DNA of 61,370 nucleotides, taken from Bryopsis sp. KO-2023. Lineage: Eukaryota; Chlorophyta; Ulvophyceae; Bryopsidales; Bryopsidaceae. The DNA lies in assembly GCA_030272585.1 (NCBI GenBank), contig BSYQ01000021.1, forward strand, positions 1-61,370, in the 5' to 3' direction. Under the pieces are notes generated by a model that worked only from the letters and a program-made list of their open reading frames with translations, was not told where the DNA came from and made no database searches. The translations under genes and the position numbers were made by a program. Positions 1 through 11,900 of this stretch are shown here, piece after piece; the first letter of the stretch is position 1; each line of letters opens with the position of its first letter.

Positions 1-940
1 GTGTATTCACGTGTGCTGCGTGCAAACGATGCACCTCCAAAGTATTGGCTGCCAATTCCAGAATTGGCGCAAACGAAGACACAAAAGGTTCCAACGCTTT
101 CTTTACTGCGGCCCCTTGATCCGAATGCGCCGTAAATTGCGCAAACAGCACTAACCAATCAAACGCAAAAGCCAATACAGGCGCCCAAGAACTAAACTCA
201 GCGAAAAACCCAGATCGCACACCAAGTGCAGCACCAACACTGTTAGTCTTTTAGCGCTATACGAGGTAGTTTGGGATAGAGCCGAGGGTGGCTGACGCAT
301 ATGGGTTCACGAGTAAGACAGATTAGACCCAGAGTTTGGGGCATGCGTCAGCGTACTACACTTAGGGGTACTTAAGAGGCCCACTCGTTGTTTTGACATT
401 CATTCCATTCTAGTTGTAAGAACTCGGGATTCGTGGGATTGGTGTGTTCCCGCTTGTGTGTGTGTTTGTGTGTGTGTGTGTGTTAAGTGTTTGCCTGACG
501 CAATCACTTCCAACCCAAGTGCTCTAGTAGCGTTCACAACCGCGCTAGCTAGAGAGTTGTCTAAACCAACAAACCCCACAAGTATACTTGCGTTAGCCAG
601 CAAGTTATCACGAATCCAACCAACACAGCCGACCACTATTGCGCCACCCACAAGCTTCACTATCAAACACGAGCACCCGCTGCTGTGTCCAATACGTCGA
701 AATAATGTCCAAAAATTGCCGCCGCCGGTACCTCAACTGGATTTAGCGCTGCCCGTGACGGGTCACTGCCTGGAGCAAGACACAGCTCCTCCAATCCCTC
801 GGCGAAGATCGAAGAAATCTAGTAGACTTCTTAAGAATCCTGTCCAAACGAGACTGAGGGGAACTCTGCTCTCCCGACCCTCTCAATAAATCCAGCTGGG
901 CTTGTAACGCAGCAATCTTTTCCTCAACAGTCGGCATCAA
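1..940 (-). pseudogene. Possible decayed retroelement or gene fragment, minus strand
   Basis: Three minus-strand open stretches have protein-like composition. One starts at the ATG at 935-937 (MPTVEEKIAALQAQLDLLRG, a coiled-coil-like start). One lies at about 400-666. One runs off the left edge from about 250 to 1 and is rich in Ala, Phe and Leu. They are in different frames and separated by stops, which would fit a broken gag-like ORF. I recognise no domain. A (TG)n run at about 455-482 cuts through the middle. This could equally be chance. Confidence 0.25.
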
Positions 941-1830
941 AAATAAGACCAAAATACAGGGACAAGCCCCACGCTGACTGAGCCAGGAATGGTTCGAAAC
1001 GGTGCACTTCAGGTGCCCGTGAGGGTAAAGATAAAGCAGAAAAACCGAGTAAAGAAAGACCCACCTTAAGAACCCAAACTACTGAGATCAAAACTGTCAA
1101 AAGGTATCCCCATCAAGACACCTCAGCAACCAATCTTTTCAATCGTCCCACTCTAAACTCCGCAAAAGGAACCGCGCTTCCTGCGGAACCGTAAATGTAC
1201 TATTTTACATGCACATTAAATTTAAAAGACATGTGATGTACAGAATGTGTACATGTAAAATGGGGGGTATTTTCACTAGTATTTTCAGTAGAACAATCAA
1301 CAGATATTACTGTGATATCTGCAATTTATTTACACTATGCTCTTTCTACACCACTGAAACTAGAAGATTTTGAATTATTGCAACCGCCTGGGATAAAGAA
1401 CGAATCAACTGCCCGCTATCCGAAGAAACCCGCCAAAAGCCTCCGCCGAAAACATATAAAGTCGAAACCCAATTGATAACATTTCTCAGCCGCCTGAGTC
1501 TTTCGTTCCAAACAACGCAATAACCCACCGCCTGCTTCTCGAGTCGCCCAAGGCCAAGAGCGTTGTAGAAAAGAGATAACACATAACACATCAGGACACA
1601 TAACACATGTCGATAACACATCCCCTTCTATGTCTCCACGAAGGAAAAATCACATCAACCGGACGCTGAAACGCGAATCGACGTGCACGTCTAATCGAGG
1701 ACGCACACTTGCTGATCTAAAAAACTGGAACAAATTGTCTCAAATACTATTGTGATGGGCCAAAATACTACCCACACCGAACATATGATTGCATGATCCC
1801 CAAAAACATCCATGGGCAAATGACACAAAG
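941..1830. other. Intergenic stretch, nothing recognised
   Basis: AT-rich sequence with no convincing coding frame, RNA gene or repeat structure that I can name. Confidence 0.5.
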
Positions 1831-1837
1831 GACACAA

Positions 1838-2362
1838 ACAAACAAACAAACATCAAATTACATTGTGTAGGAGATGCCGCTCTCCTATTCCCCGTTCCTT
1901 TCCCAGCTGGAACGGGGCTGACGCCTCTCTTTTCATTGTTTTTCTATTCTTGGCTGGTAGTTACTCTTTCTCTTCGTTCGTTTGACAGGCTTCCTGGGAG
2001 TTGTATTCAGACATGATTTAACACTCTTACAACGATAGATAATGATCCAATCTATTCCCATAGAATCAACTGTCTAATCTGAATTGCCTTTCGTAAATAA
2101 CAAACAAACAAACAACATTTACATTGTGTAGGAGATGCCGCTCTCCTATTCCCCGTTCCTTTCCCAGCTGGAACGGGGCTGACGCCTCTCTTTTCATTGT
2201 TTTTCTATTCTTGGCTGGTAGTTACTCTTTCTCTTCGTTCGTTTGACAGGCTTCCTGGGAGTTGTATTCAGACACGATTTAACCCTCTTACAACGAATAT
2301 ATAATGATCCAATCTATTCCCATAGAATCAATTGTCTAATCTGAATTGCTTTTCGTAAATAA
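1838..2362. repeat. Tandem pair of SINE-like units with CAAAC end
   Basis: Two nearly identical units of about 262 bp lie head to tail (about 1838-2099 and 2100-2362). Each starts with (CAAA)n and then ATTACATTGTGTAGGAGATG. It continues through a GGAACGGGG/CCCCGTTCC stem and ends near TTTCGTAAATAA. Shorter copies of the same family occur through the window (about 13080-13250, 26076-26115, 31240-31310, 33435-33490, 39300-39360 reversed, 46002-46070, 47316-47450). On the opposite strand the unit would end in (TTTG)n, as a retroposon tail might. No pol III boxes were identified, so SINE is a working label. Confidence 0.6.
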
Positions 2363-2579
2363 AAAGCCACCCTATAGACGTTGGGTTGATTAAAAAACCC
2401 TTTGATATTTCGAAAAACAAAGAGATCCGAAAACGATCTTCTTAAAACATTATATAACGGGCAAATTAAAAAAAAAAATCCATAAACTTGCCCAACGAAG
2501 GCCGCCCACAGTTGATTTATCCCTGCCCTTAGTTAAAATCTAATTTCGGTAAACATGTAAATCGTGCTGAGGTGGAGAG

Positions 2580-3045
2580 CAGAGATAGGACTTTCCGGTT
2601 ACGGTACCGTAAACCGTACCGTAACCCCACTCCGGTCACTTACGGTTACGGTAGTTACGGTCCGGACCGGAGTGGTTTTCGTGCTCGGAACCGGACCACC
2701 GTACCACTCCGTACTGCTCCGGTACCGGACCGTACCGACCGTAACCACCGTACCAACCGTAAACCGTAAATAGTAACCCCCGCAGGGTCCCGAGAACCCA
2801 AAGGAACCCAAGGGGATTCGAACCCACAACCTTACAGACTACAGCCTAACGCTTTAGCACTGAACCACACTACTTCACGATGATTTAGGGGCTACCGTAG
2901 CTATACCGTACCTGTTCCGTACCGTAAAAACAACATATTACTCCGGTTACGGTACGGAGTTACGGCCGTAATACGGAACCGTAAACCGACCGTAACCGGA
3001 CCGGACCGTAGCCGGACCAAAAATTTGGCCCAAGTCCTATCTCTG
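2580..3045. mobile_element. hAT-like non-autonomous TIR element (466 bp)
   Basis: The 14-bp terminal inverted repeat CAGAGATAGGACTT is perfect at both ends. The element is flanked by the perfect 8-bp duplication GTGGAGAG (2572-2579 and 3046-3053). An 8-bp duplication with CAGNG termini is the hAT signature. The interior is not coding. It consists of degenerate GGTACCGTAACCG-type short repeats around a tRNA-like segment on the minus strand. Confidence 0.85.
2775..2880 (-). repeat. tRNA-like segment inside the hAT-like element
   Basis: Read on the minus strand, the segment has an A-box-like GTGGTTCAGTGCT and a good pol III B box GGTTCGAATCC with tRNA spacing. The arms do not fold into a clean cloverleaf and the 3' end runs on into an unrelated sequence. 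It is therefore read as a tRNA pseudogene or SINE head, not a working tRNA. Confidence 0.55.
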
Positions 3046-3073
3046 GTGGAGAGTAGGATTGGTCATAGACAGT

Positions 3074-4114
3074 CATGGGCTGAACAGGACAGGGTTCTGT
3101 ACGGGTTCTGTGCACCCTGTGCTGTCCTGTCCTGTTTTGCGAAATTCCACAGGCTAGAACAGGACAGACTGTCTGTTCTGTTGTAAGGATTCGGCAGAAT
3201 CAAAGGACATTCAGGCAGACCTGCAGGCTTGCAGACTGGCAGTGATTGGGCTGACAGGTTAGAGCTGCAGGTTGACTGCTATGATTCTGCAGAAGCAGGA
3301 ATAGTTCAGGTCCTTCAGACCTGCAGACTAAAGGATTGGTAGTCAGCAGATTGGCAGACTGACGAAGTGGCAGAGAAGTCGGGCTGACAGGGTTGCCTAC
3401 GGCAGACAGGTGCTGGCAGCGTTGCAGAACGTGGGCTGCAGAGCTGGCAGGCACAAGGTTCTAGAAGGTCTTAGATAGCAGACTCAGGACCGCAATACCA
3501 TCCAAGTGGTCTGAGGCTGCATGTCATGAAAGGGGACTGAAAGGAACTTGGTAGTTTGATGGTCTGCAACACTGATGCAGACTGATGTTATGGCTTAGGA
3601 TCAGTTTGGATCAGGGTTGGAAGAAACGGTATAAGTTGTTGGGGTTTGGACATTCTTGTAACCTTAGTTTGGAACCTGATCTCTCCCCTTGAACCTTGCT
3701 AGGTTCAAGTGTCTCTCTTGATGGTCGTTCAATAGAACGGCAGTTCAGACTGGCAGACCGGCAGGGTCGCAGTCTTCAGTGTATTGAAGCAGAAAAAGCG
3801 ATCTGCGGGGCAGATTCGTTACATCTGTGCACAGGTCGGACCTGTGCTGCACAGGTGCACAGACTGCACAGCACAACACAGAACTGCACAGACTCTGCAT
3901 AGAAACTGCACAGAACTGCACAGAAACTGCACAGAATCTGCACAGACTGTGCACAGACCTGCACAGACAATGCACAGACCTGCACAGAATCTGCACAAAC
4001 CCTGTTTGTGCTGTGCTGTACAGGTCTGTGCGCCTGTGCAGCACAGGTCTGACCCTGTGCACAGAACAGACAGTCTGTTCTGTCCTGTCCTGTGCACAGG
4101 GGTCTCAGCCCATG
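3074..4114. mobile_element. Probable TIR element with CTGCACAGA/CAGACTG repeats
   Basis: A short inverted repeat, CATGGGCTGA at the left and TCAGCCCATG at the right, is followed inward by complementary AGGACAG/CTGTCCT tracts. The inside is a long run of degenerate CTGCACAGA and GCAGACTGGCAG units. All open frames through it are repeat translation. I see no target-site duplication, so the exact ends are uncertain. Confidence 0.45.
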
Positions 4115-4836
4115 TCTGGTTTCGTGTCCTTGTAAAAAATACACACTGGCTTCCTGGCCTTTGACCGTCACACCGCTCACACACAGCACACTACGGACTG
4201 TTCAGATTCTTATCACGTCAGTCCTTTTCTACAAAAACACCAAAAACTCCACATCGACAGGCCTCTTTATTTGAGGACACGTGAGGACATTGTCCTCATT
4301 TAAGGTCTTCGACCTGTCCTCATTTCACAAAGTAAAATCCGGTCAGCCGCAGACAAACACGGCCGTTTTGCGGGAAGGCGACCCTGCCCACTCACCATAC
4401 TATGGATCTGATCGATCTTCCAAAACTAAGGTAATATTAGGTCACAGCAGTAATCCGACATCATAACTGCGTCCTAGAACCGATTTTAGCAATGATCGGT
4501 TTTTTTTTTTTTTTTTTTTTCATTTTTGGCTGATCGGTGATCGTGATCGTGATCGGCCGATCAAATGTTGATCGTGCTCTTGATCGTCCGATCACATGTT
4601 GATCGTGATCGTGATCGGTTCGCCGATCACCGATCTGATCGGTTGTTCCGATCACGATCCCGATCACGATCAAGCGCCGCGACCTGTCGGCACTTCATCG
4701 GCTGACCTTGATCGGTGTGATCGTGATCGGCCGATCGTGATCGGACCTGCATCCGATCATGATCGGTATTGATCATTTGATCGATGAATTGATCGGTCTC
4801 GCGAAAATGCCGACAAGTCACCACCCACAGGTGTTT

Positions 4837-4917
4837 CTGAGGTGGAAGGATTCGAACCGGGTACCTAAAGGATTAGAAGCATACTCACTAACGCTTGGAC
4901 CACTCGGAGCCACGGTG
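4837..4917 (-). repeat. tRNA-like head, left copy
   Basis: On the minus strand it begins ACCGTGGCTCCGAGTGGTCC (A-box-like, Leu/Ser style) and has the B box GGTTCGAATCC near its end. It is an inverted, diverged copy of the right-hand head. Mismatches in the stems make a functional tRNA unlikely. Confidence 0.6.
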
Positions 4918-4995
4918 TGTAGGTCATCCGTGTCATTATATACGTGATCTGTCAGTTCGACAAACTGAGGTATATAATGACACGGATGACCTAGT

Positions 4996-5078
4996 GACCG
5001 TGGCTCCGAGTGGTCCAAGCGTTAATGCGTCTGTCTCTAGTCTGTTAGGTCCCAGGTTCGAATCCCTGTACCTCAGAA
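4996..5078 (+). repeat. tRNA-like head, right copy
   Basis: It begins ACCGTGGCTCCGAGTGGTCC and contains the B box GGTTCGAATCC, followed by a run into CTCAGAAACACCTG that is shared with the left copy. It lies directly beside the central palindrome, so it and its partner form a snap-back pair. Confidence 0.6.
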
Positions 5079-5424
5079 ACACCTGCGGGTGGTGATTTCT
5101 CGGCATTTGTGATGGACCGATCAATTGACCGATCATGATCCGATCTAATCGGCATCTCCGATCCCGATCCCGATCCAGCGCCGCGACCTGTCGGCACTTG
5201 ATCGGCTGTCGTTGATCGGTTTGATCGTGATCGGCCGATCAAAGTTGGCCGATTAAATCGGTCAGCCGATCAGATTGGTGATCGGCCGATCTCCATCGAT
5301 GATCGGCCAAACCGATTTGATCGGCGATCGATCTGATCGGAAAAACCCGATCACGATTTAATCGGTCGGACCGATCAATCCACGACCGATTAGATCGTGA
5401 TCGGATCCATAGTATGCCACTCAC

Positions 5425-5944
5425 ACAATTGTTGTCCCCGAGCACCCACAAGGAAAGGAAAGGTGTTTCGCCCGGCCTCGCAACTGTCCCTTTTTTCTGT
5501 GGGCACTTCTCACGCCATATTGCGTCGAGAAAATGAGTCGAACGTCATGTGCCACCAGCCACCAAAACTGTTGTGAACTAACCGCTTTTACACGAAGAGT
5601 TGTCCAAAGTTCCACAAAGTTCCGTTATATGCTTTCCCCAGTTTCTGTCAAGCATGCGAAACGCCACATGATTTCGATCAAATGGATCAACAAAAACGAC
5701 CGTTATATGAAAGTGGAGGATAATGTTCTGTGTTGTGCATTTTGAGGCCTCTATATTTGAGGACAGCGTCTAGCACATATCGCGGCCTATATATTTTTTT
5801 TTTTGATGTGACATCGAAACTTCATAGTGGCAGTACTCTGGCGCATGTCGTACTCGTCCGTACAATCGGAGTGACATTGTCCCACCTCCCCTCACCCATC
5901 CCCGCAATTTCCTTGCGGCACTTCAGATTCAGCGAACCGCTAAT
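5425..5944. other. Upstream region of the giant receptor gene
   Basis: No coding frame is convincing. A 21-bp motif of the form AGGCCTCTATATTTGAGGAC near 5750 is a near-direct repeat of one near 4258, on the other side of the foldback element. No TATA box or other promoter element could be assigned with confidence. Confidence 0.35.
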
Positions 5945-8933
5945 ATGCACCGCCTTGGTGGTGTTCTCGCCACTCTGGCTTGTCTAGGATGGAGAATCGC
6001 CGCAGTCGGCCAAAGTTGTTGTGGGGAACTTTCCCCCCCAGGAAACGAGCTGATCGTCCCGTTTATTCCGTTCTGCGCAGACTACTCAACGAGGGCCCAG
6101 CCCACGATGCGGGGTTGTACTGCCTGGAGGGAACCTTGCGCTCAACAGTCGAGGGCGGCGCTGCTAGCAAAGAAGAATGTCGACCGATATGCTTTCTCTC
6201 ATTTTGATTTCCTTGACTTCTGGACGGATGATTCTCCCATCAAAGAAGGTTTTAGGGTTATGGGAGAAGTAGCATATGAAGATGGTAGAAGTCGTGGTGC
6301 AGGACAAGAAGGTGAAAACCAACATATATACTACACTCCTGGATTCAGTTTCTTAACAGTCTGGGTGAAATGTTGAATTGTGCGAGGCGAATTCACTGCC
6401 TGAATTTTGCGTCATGGGTCAGATTGCTTTGAGAATGGTATATTGTTCTGAAGCCTCACTTTAGCTAGAAGAGTAAGGGAAAGTGTGAGACCTGGCAATG
6501 TTGTGTTCATGACTTTTCAGTGTCTGAGCCACAGTGGATGAGGACAGATATAGATTCAGATGGAGTCTTAACGTTTGGCAAACTCACTGAACACAACCAT
6601 CTCCGGGTGTTCGATCCACACGAAAAACAGAAAGATTTAGGAGGTGGAACTGTCGAGACCAATTATTGGGATCTCCTGCTACCGACGTTTTTCGCAGATC
6701 CGCAGTGGACTGATTACTACGGCAATGATGCATGCGCTCCTAAGAATCCCATACCCCTCCAGGTTTATGGATCAATACTTTCCTTTGAACTAAGAAGACC
6801 AGAATTACCTCTTCAAAAGAGACCAGTTGTTGTTAAGTTGATATGCAACATCAAGTGAGTGGGTGCTTGATCACATTTTTCTGACATTATTTCTCCAAGA
6901 TTCTTAGACACAAGTCTTTTGGCAGAGCTGGAGGAAACATTGGACCATCAGTCATAGAGTTCCATTTCTAAGTCGTGCCAAGTGTGATTGTGTCCTGTTG
7001 TTGCAGTTGGACAACGAATGTCACAATGTATGGTCAACTTTCTGAGGACTTTGATGGGTTCAATTGGAAGCAATTTGGAGTATGGTTTCATGAGAGGGTA
7101 GGTACACCTGTTTCGCATATTAAAATATCTAGTTCATTTTGGCATGCAGCAAATCAAGAACTGTGAAATGCACCTTAGGGAGGATGGCGTACTTCGGAAC
7201 AAGATAAGTTGGGGCAAGGAGACTTTCAATATCTGTTGAACCGTCTTGTGGAAATCAGGATATCTGGGGACGTATACACCACCAGAATCCAGGTATGCAC
7301 TCTGTTTCAAAGTAAAACAGAGTGATATTTCTCTGCTACCTGCACAAACGACACTTCTTATTGCCAATATATTGGCACTTGGAGTTTAGGAGTAGACTGT
7401 GAGATTGCTTTTTGGGTTTTGTGGAAAAAAAATATGATCTCAAGCCATAGCTTTTCTCATTCGGCTTTTGGGTTTCCAGCAAATGCCATAAAGTTAATCG
7501 TAGTTTTGCTGTTGGAAGACTTGCAGCTGAAGAAAAAATGCTAGACATGATGTCCTGAACGCAATCAAAGCAAATTTTCAAGTGCGTGTATGGCAATCAA
7601 AACCTTTGTATTTGGTGTCGCTTGTCATCCACCGTCTAACTCTGTCCATCTCTGTGACACTCAACCGCAATTGGGGACTGCGCCATGGAGAACCTTTCAT
7701 TTGCCACCCACAAGAAGGGCAATGAAGTGAGAATGTAACCTGTGTGTGCTTTACAGGATGCCAGCATCACATTCAGCACAGACTACACTGACTTCGCAAA
7801 CATTTTTTTATGGGCCCCTCAGCCCAATGTGGAAGACGTCCAGAAACTAGAAGTACATCAGGATGTCTACAGAACGAAACCCAATGGTCCCGTCGTCGTC
7901 GATTTTGATGTATACCTCAATGCACCCGCCCCAGGCATTCACTACTACCCCAGGCACAGAGTAACCGGGGAACCTATCATGGTCCAGCCAGGTACAAATT
8001 ATATAGAATGATAGTGAGACGAAAAACTGGACCTTGGCCAGTTTACAAAAAGCAAATTATCAGAACTGGGAGCCAATCTTTTGGCAAGATCAATTGCCAG
8101 AAAAAAAACAACAACAAATTATGTATGCAAAGTGAAATCCTTTGCATACTCTCAATGCAACGTATTTAGATGTTGGACAGTTTCACACGTTACTCCCATT
8201 GGTGAAACTGGATGTTGCACACAGAAATTGGAATTTCCACAATTCCAAAAACACTTTGCTCGCTTTTCTTTAACCCATATACTTTGTCACCATCAAGCCA
8301 TGTTTGAGGAGTACTTGGATGATCCAAAGAAGAACATGGTGCATGAACCGCTGATTACTGCACCTTCTGGGTTGGTCATGGTGAATATTGGAAGGAGCTG
8401 GAAGGATATATTCGTTAACTCAGGCTTCCACAATCCAGCATGCCCCTCAGGTACAAATCATATTATTTTGAAGAAATCGTGCTCCACAGCTAATGCACTA
8501 TCAGAATAAAGGACATGTTCTTTTTGTTAAGTAATATTTCTGGAGCTGATCACCAATTCTGAACAGCTTGGGGCGCGGGGATGGAATATATGTGGTCTGG
8601 AATAGTGAAGACCTTGTCCATTCGAGTTGAGGATGATGGGACAAACGTCGTCACAGCAACGGTACTAGAAAATACTGAAAAAAAACATTCTTGTCTTTGA
8701 CACATTCTGCATTAAGCTATTCGTGGCGTAGCTCCTTGGGTAAAGATCCGAAAATGTTCTTGTCTTTTTCATCTGCTGAGAATATTTGTTGTCAGTCTTA
8801 CAACCTGTCCACCACTGCTACTGGTCTAGTTCAAGTGGTGAAGAGCAAAGGTCCTTCAATAATGTATGTTTGTCTCAAATTGTTCTATGAGAATGCTGAG
8901 AAAAAAAGTGAAAGTTCTGGTCCTAAACAATAT
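5945..8933 (+). CDS. Giant receptor, exons 1-8: signal peptide and N-terminal ectodomain
   Basis: Exons: 5945-6284, 6521-6854, 7007-7097, 7179-7292, 7757-7991, 8298-8450, 8567-8661, 8796-8933. Phases match at every join. The signal peptide is followed by a Cys-rich stretch. The rest is about 460 residues of unique sequence with sequons such as NWTTNVT and no family I recognise. The last donor (TAT|gtataa) is chosen only because the phase and the next exon fit. Lack of filamin motifs here suggests a separate ligand-binding or capping domain. Confidence 0.65.
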
Positions 8934-11900
8934 GTATAACCCAGCGGGTTTCAGCTTCACATCAGGGAAAAATCTCTCTGTATCCATTTCAGTCCATATG
9001 AACGCTTCCATATGATTGCTGCACGACCTTTTCTGTTGCTGGCTCCGCCTGACCACCTTGAGAGCACCAGGATGGGAAGCGAAACTGTTGGCTGGTTTCG
9101 ATATCAGCTGTTTCTGTTTTGGATTTACAGCTGGTGCGAGTGTCTGCCAACATTTTGGTTTCGTAGCAAACCAAGTCGATATGAGACCAATGCTGCTGTT
9201 GCTCTTTTGTTTCGACGTGATCAAAAATATGGAAGAAAACCTGTACCTTATTGTCGCACAAATTTATGCCACCCATCGATCTTGATCACGATCATCACAG
9301 AAATGAAGACCAGGTGGCTGCGGATCCCCTCCATACGTGCGTTATCCGTTTTTATGTTTTTATTTGGTTTTGCTGATTAGAAGGTAGGTAACCCCTGTTG
9401 GGGAGGGAGCAACGACTTTTCCTTTCAAATGATTTTAGTTTGCTACTTTGGACTGGAGTGACACTCCGCTTTGTCGTGGTATCGTATGTAAGGTTCTTTT
9501 TCTAGTTGGTCCGTTTGGTTGCACCTGGATTAAAAGGGGGGGGGGGGGGCGTTGTCTGATTTTTGCAGTTGGGTGGGTGGAAACGTGTATCACTGATGGC
9601 AGCCAGTGGACAGTTTCAGTTGCGTTCTGGCCTTTACGTGCTCATTAGTCCCATCGTCATGTGACAGGGGCAAACACCCTTGTCATGCTCAAAGGGTCCT
9701 AAAATGTGCTAGTGTTAACCGCATTCGAGCAGGCACTGTTTGTGAGCAAAAATCAATTTCCTAAGGTTGGGGAGGAATCCCTTTGCCATAGAGGTAGCGG
9801 GGTTTTAGATACATTGTCAAAGAAAAGTAACCTTTCAACTCATTGAGTTGAAGGGGTGAAAGCTTCTTCATAATCGATTCCAGCACCTCTAAAGTATTGT
9901 TTCGAGTGAGTCAAAGCATCTCTCCCTTTCTTCAAGCCTGGAAAACCTGCGGTACATTCCTCAAATATATTTGAAGGAATCTAACATGCCCTCAGTTGTG
10001 CTGGAGTTTTTTTTTTGGAAATCAGCCTGGGACGTCTTGTTGAGACAAATTGAGATGATGTTCCTTCGCATGATTTACTCAACTGAGATTCAGTAAAGCG
10101 GATGCGAGGTCTCTTTTTTGTAGAACCATCGCGTTGGTGGGTACGTGGGCTTCGTTGCAACAAGTTGATGAAGCCCCTAAGACTAAGCTTTGAACGTTCC
10201 TTCGTAGATTGATTGGTTGCGTGGTGTTCAGTGGGTGCTTTGTTGTATTACCTGTGTCTCCAAGCGACCCCAAAGGAGGTCATTTCAGTTGTGGCTGGAC
10301 CTTGTGCATCGCCAAGACGAAAGAAAAACGGTCCCTCTACTGCAACACCTTCTGGCGTGGGCATTTTATGATATTCGGGCTATAGCTCGTGCAAGAGCCA
10401 AAAGTCGAACCAAAAAAGAAAAACTTTTTCGTTTATAATTATGGTCCGATTTTCTGTGCGTGTGGTGTGATTGTTGGTCGTGAGCAGAGTGCCATCTCAC
10501 AAAAGTATCATGGACCGGAATAATTCCCTGTGGGAATAAAGAACCAAAGGATTTTGTGTAAAAGAATAATAATAATAATAATATTATGTTATGTTATGTA
10601 AAAGAAGAATTAAGTACAATTCTGTGTGATTTCAGATCCACAACAACGAGCTGTACAAAAAAGCGGGCACCTACCCACTACTCTTGCAAGTCCACCATAA
10701 TTACATTCTCCCGAATAGTGATTATTGGTTTTGTACAATGTACCCCGGGATTTCTTACGAGACTGCAGATGGTATACAGATGTTTGAACACATTGAAACG
10801 AAAAACTTCACGGTGAGTGAAATTATGAATCCAACAAACTTTTCAGAGAGTTAACTAAAAAAAACTGGTCTCTTCTCAACAACGTAACTGCATCTCTGTT
10901 AGCTTTCTTAAGCCAAACAATAAACAATAAACGATGATTACAAGTTCCCTGAGGAGCCAGACTCTCCTGCCACAATAGAAGACACGGCCTCTTCATGTCT
11001 AACCGTTGATTCATTGATTGAGCTACATCACCATCGCCATCAATAAAATGTGAAAAAAGAAAACCCATCACAAGTTTGACACAAACAAACATCGAATTGC
11101 GATAGAAGCAGTGTGTTTTGTTCTCACATAGATAATCGCGGGAGGATTCGTTACCGCCACGTCAGGGAGAATTGAACCAGAAGAACCGATGGCAGGCGAT
11201 TTGATCGTTCAGCATATTGAAGGAGTCGATTGGTGCGGAAATGAGAGAGTCAAATAAATCCCGTCACATTTATCATAAGCAAACAAACAAACAAACGAAC
11301 ATCAAATTGGCTGATTGGCTTGGTGTTAAGAATTTATGGGTGGGAAATTCCCACTGGGAATTGGTCCTTTTGCGTGTGTGGGGAGTGGTGTGCCTGCAGA
11401 AAAGAAACAAAAGAGAGTGATAGCCCTCGAATGTTGGATTGGGTTATCAAGGTGTTCGTATGGCCTTGTAGGTACGACAACCAGGTTACCGACGAAGAAA
11501 TCCTGAACGAAGACAACTTAACAGCTTTCGTCAAAGAAGAAGGTTTCTTTTGCAATTTTATCATGTTTTTGTTAAAAAACCAAACAAGCATCGAATTGTA
11601 TTGTAGATCTCCTAAATATTTTCTTCAACCTTGGAAAGTATTCCGTTTCCACTGGTGTTGTTCTTGTGCCAGAGGTTCTTGAACTTGGCTGACACAAAAC
11701 GATGGTATCGCAGGAGATTCAATCGATGATTCCCTAGTTGCCAATAGAAATTGTTGGAAGAAATCCTCGGCTGGAGAATTCTCTTGCGTACTTGCAAATC
11801 ACCCAACCAAGTCAGGAGTTTATATATACACAGTAAAGAAACCCTCAGACGCTGTGGCACTATGGCAGACAACAGTAGAACTTCTGCCAGGTAATAGAGA

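Larger units (their letters stand above)
4396..5416. mobile_element. Foldback TIR element with two opposed tRNA-like heads (1,021 bp)
   Basis: The termini CATACTATGGATC are inverted and perfect. They are flanked by the perfect 8-bp duplication CCACTCAC (4388-4395 and 5417-5424), which suggests hAT-type integration. Both arms are made of degenerate GATCGTGATCGG units. The core holds two tRNA-like sequences facing opposite ways on either side of a 23-bp perfect palindrome arm pair (4920-4942 and 4971-4993). There is no coding capacity. Confidence 0.85.

Noticed and set aside
458..889. Open frame starting with Cys-Val repeats
   Set aside because: It is the translation of a TG microsatellite plus noncoding sequence, and it lacks an ATG.
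3745..4189. Several overlapping open frames on both strands
   Set aside because: They are translations of the CTGCACAGA repeat array in the TIR element.
2775..5078. Functional tRNA genes
   Set aside because: A and B boxes are present but the stems do not form a proper cloverleaf and the sequences are embedded in transposons.
4461..5242. Open frames rich in Asp/Arg/Ser
   Set aside because: They arise from GATCG repeat arms and the tRNA-like palindrome.
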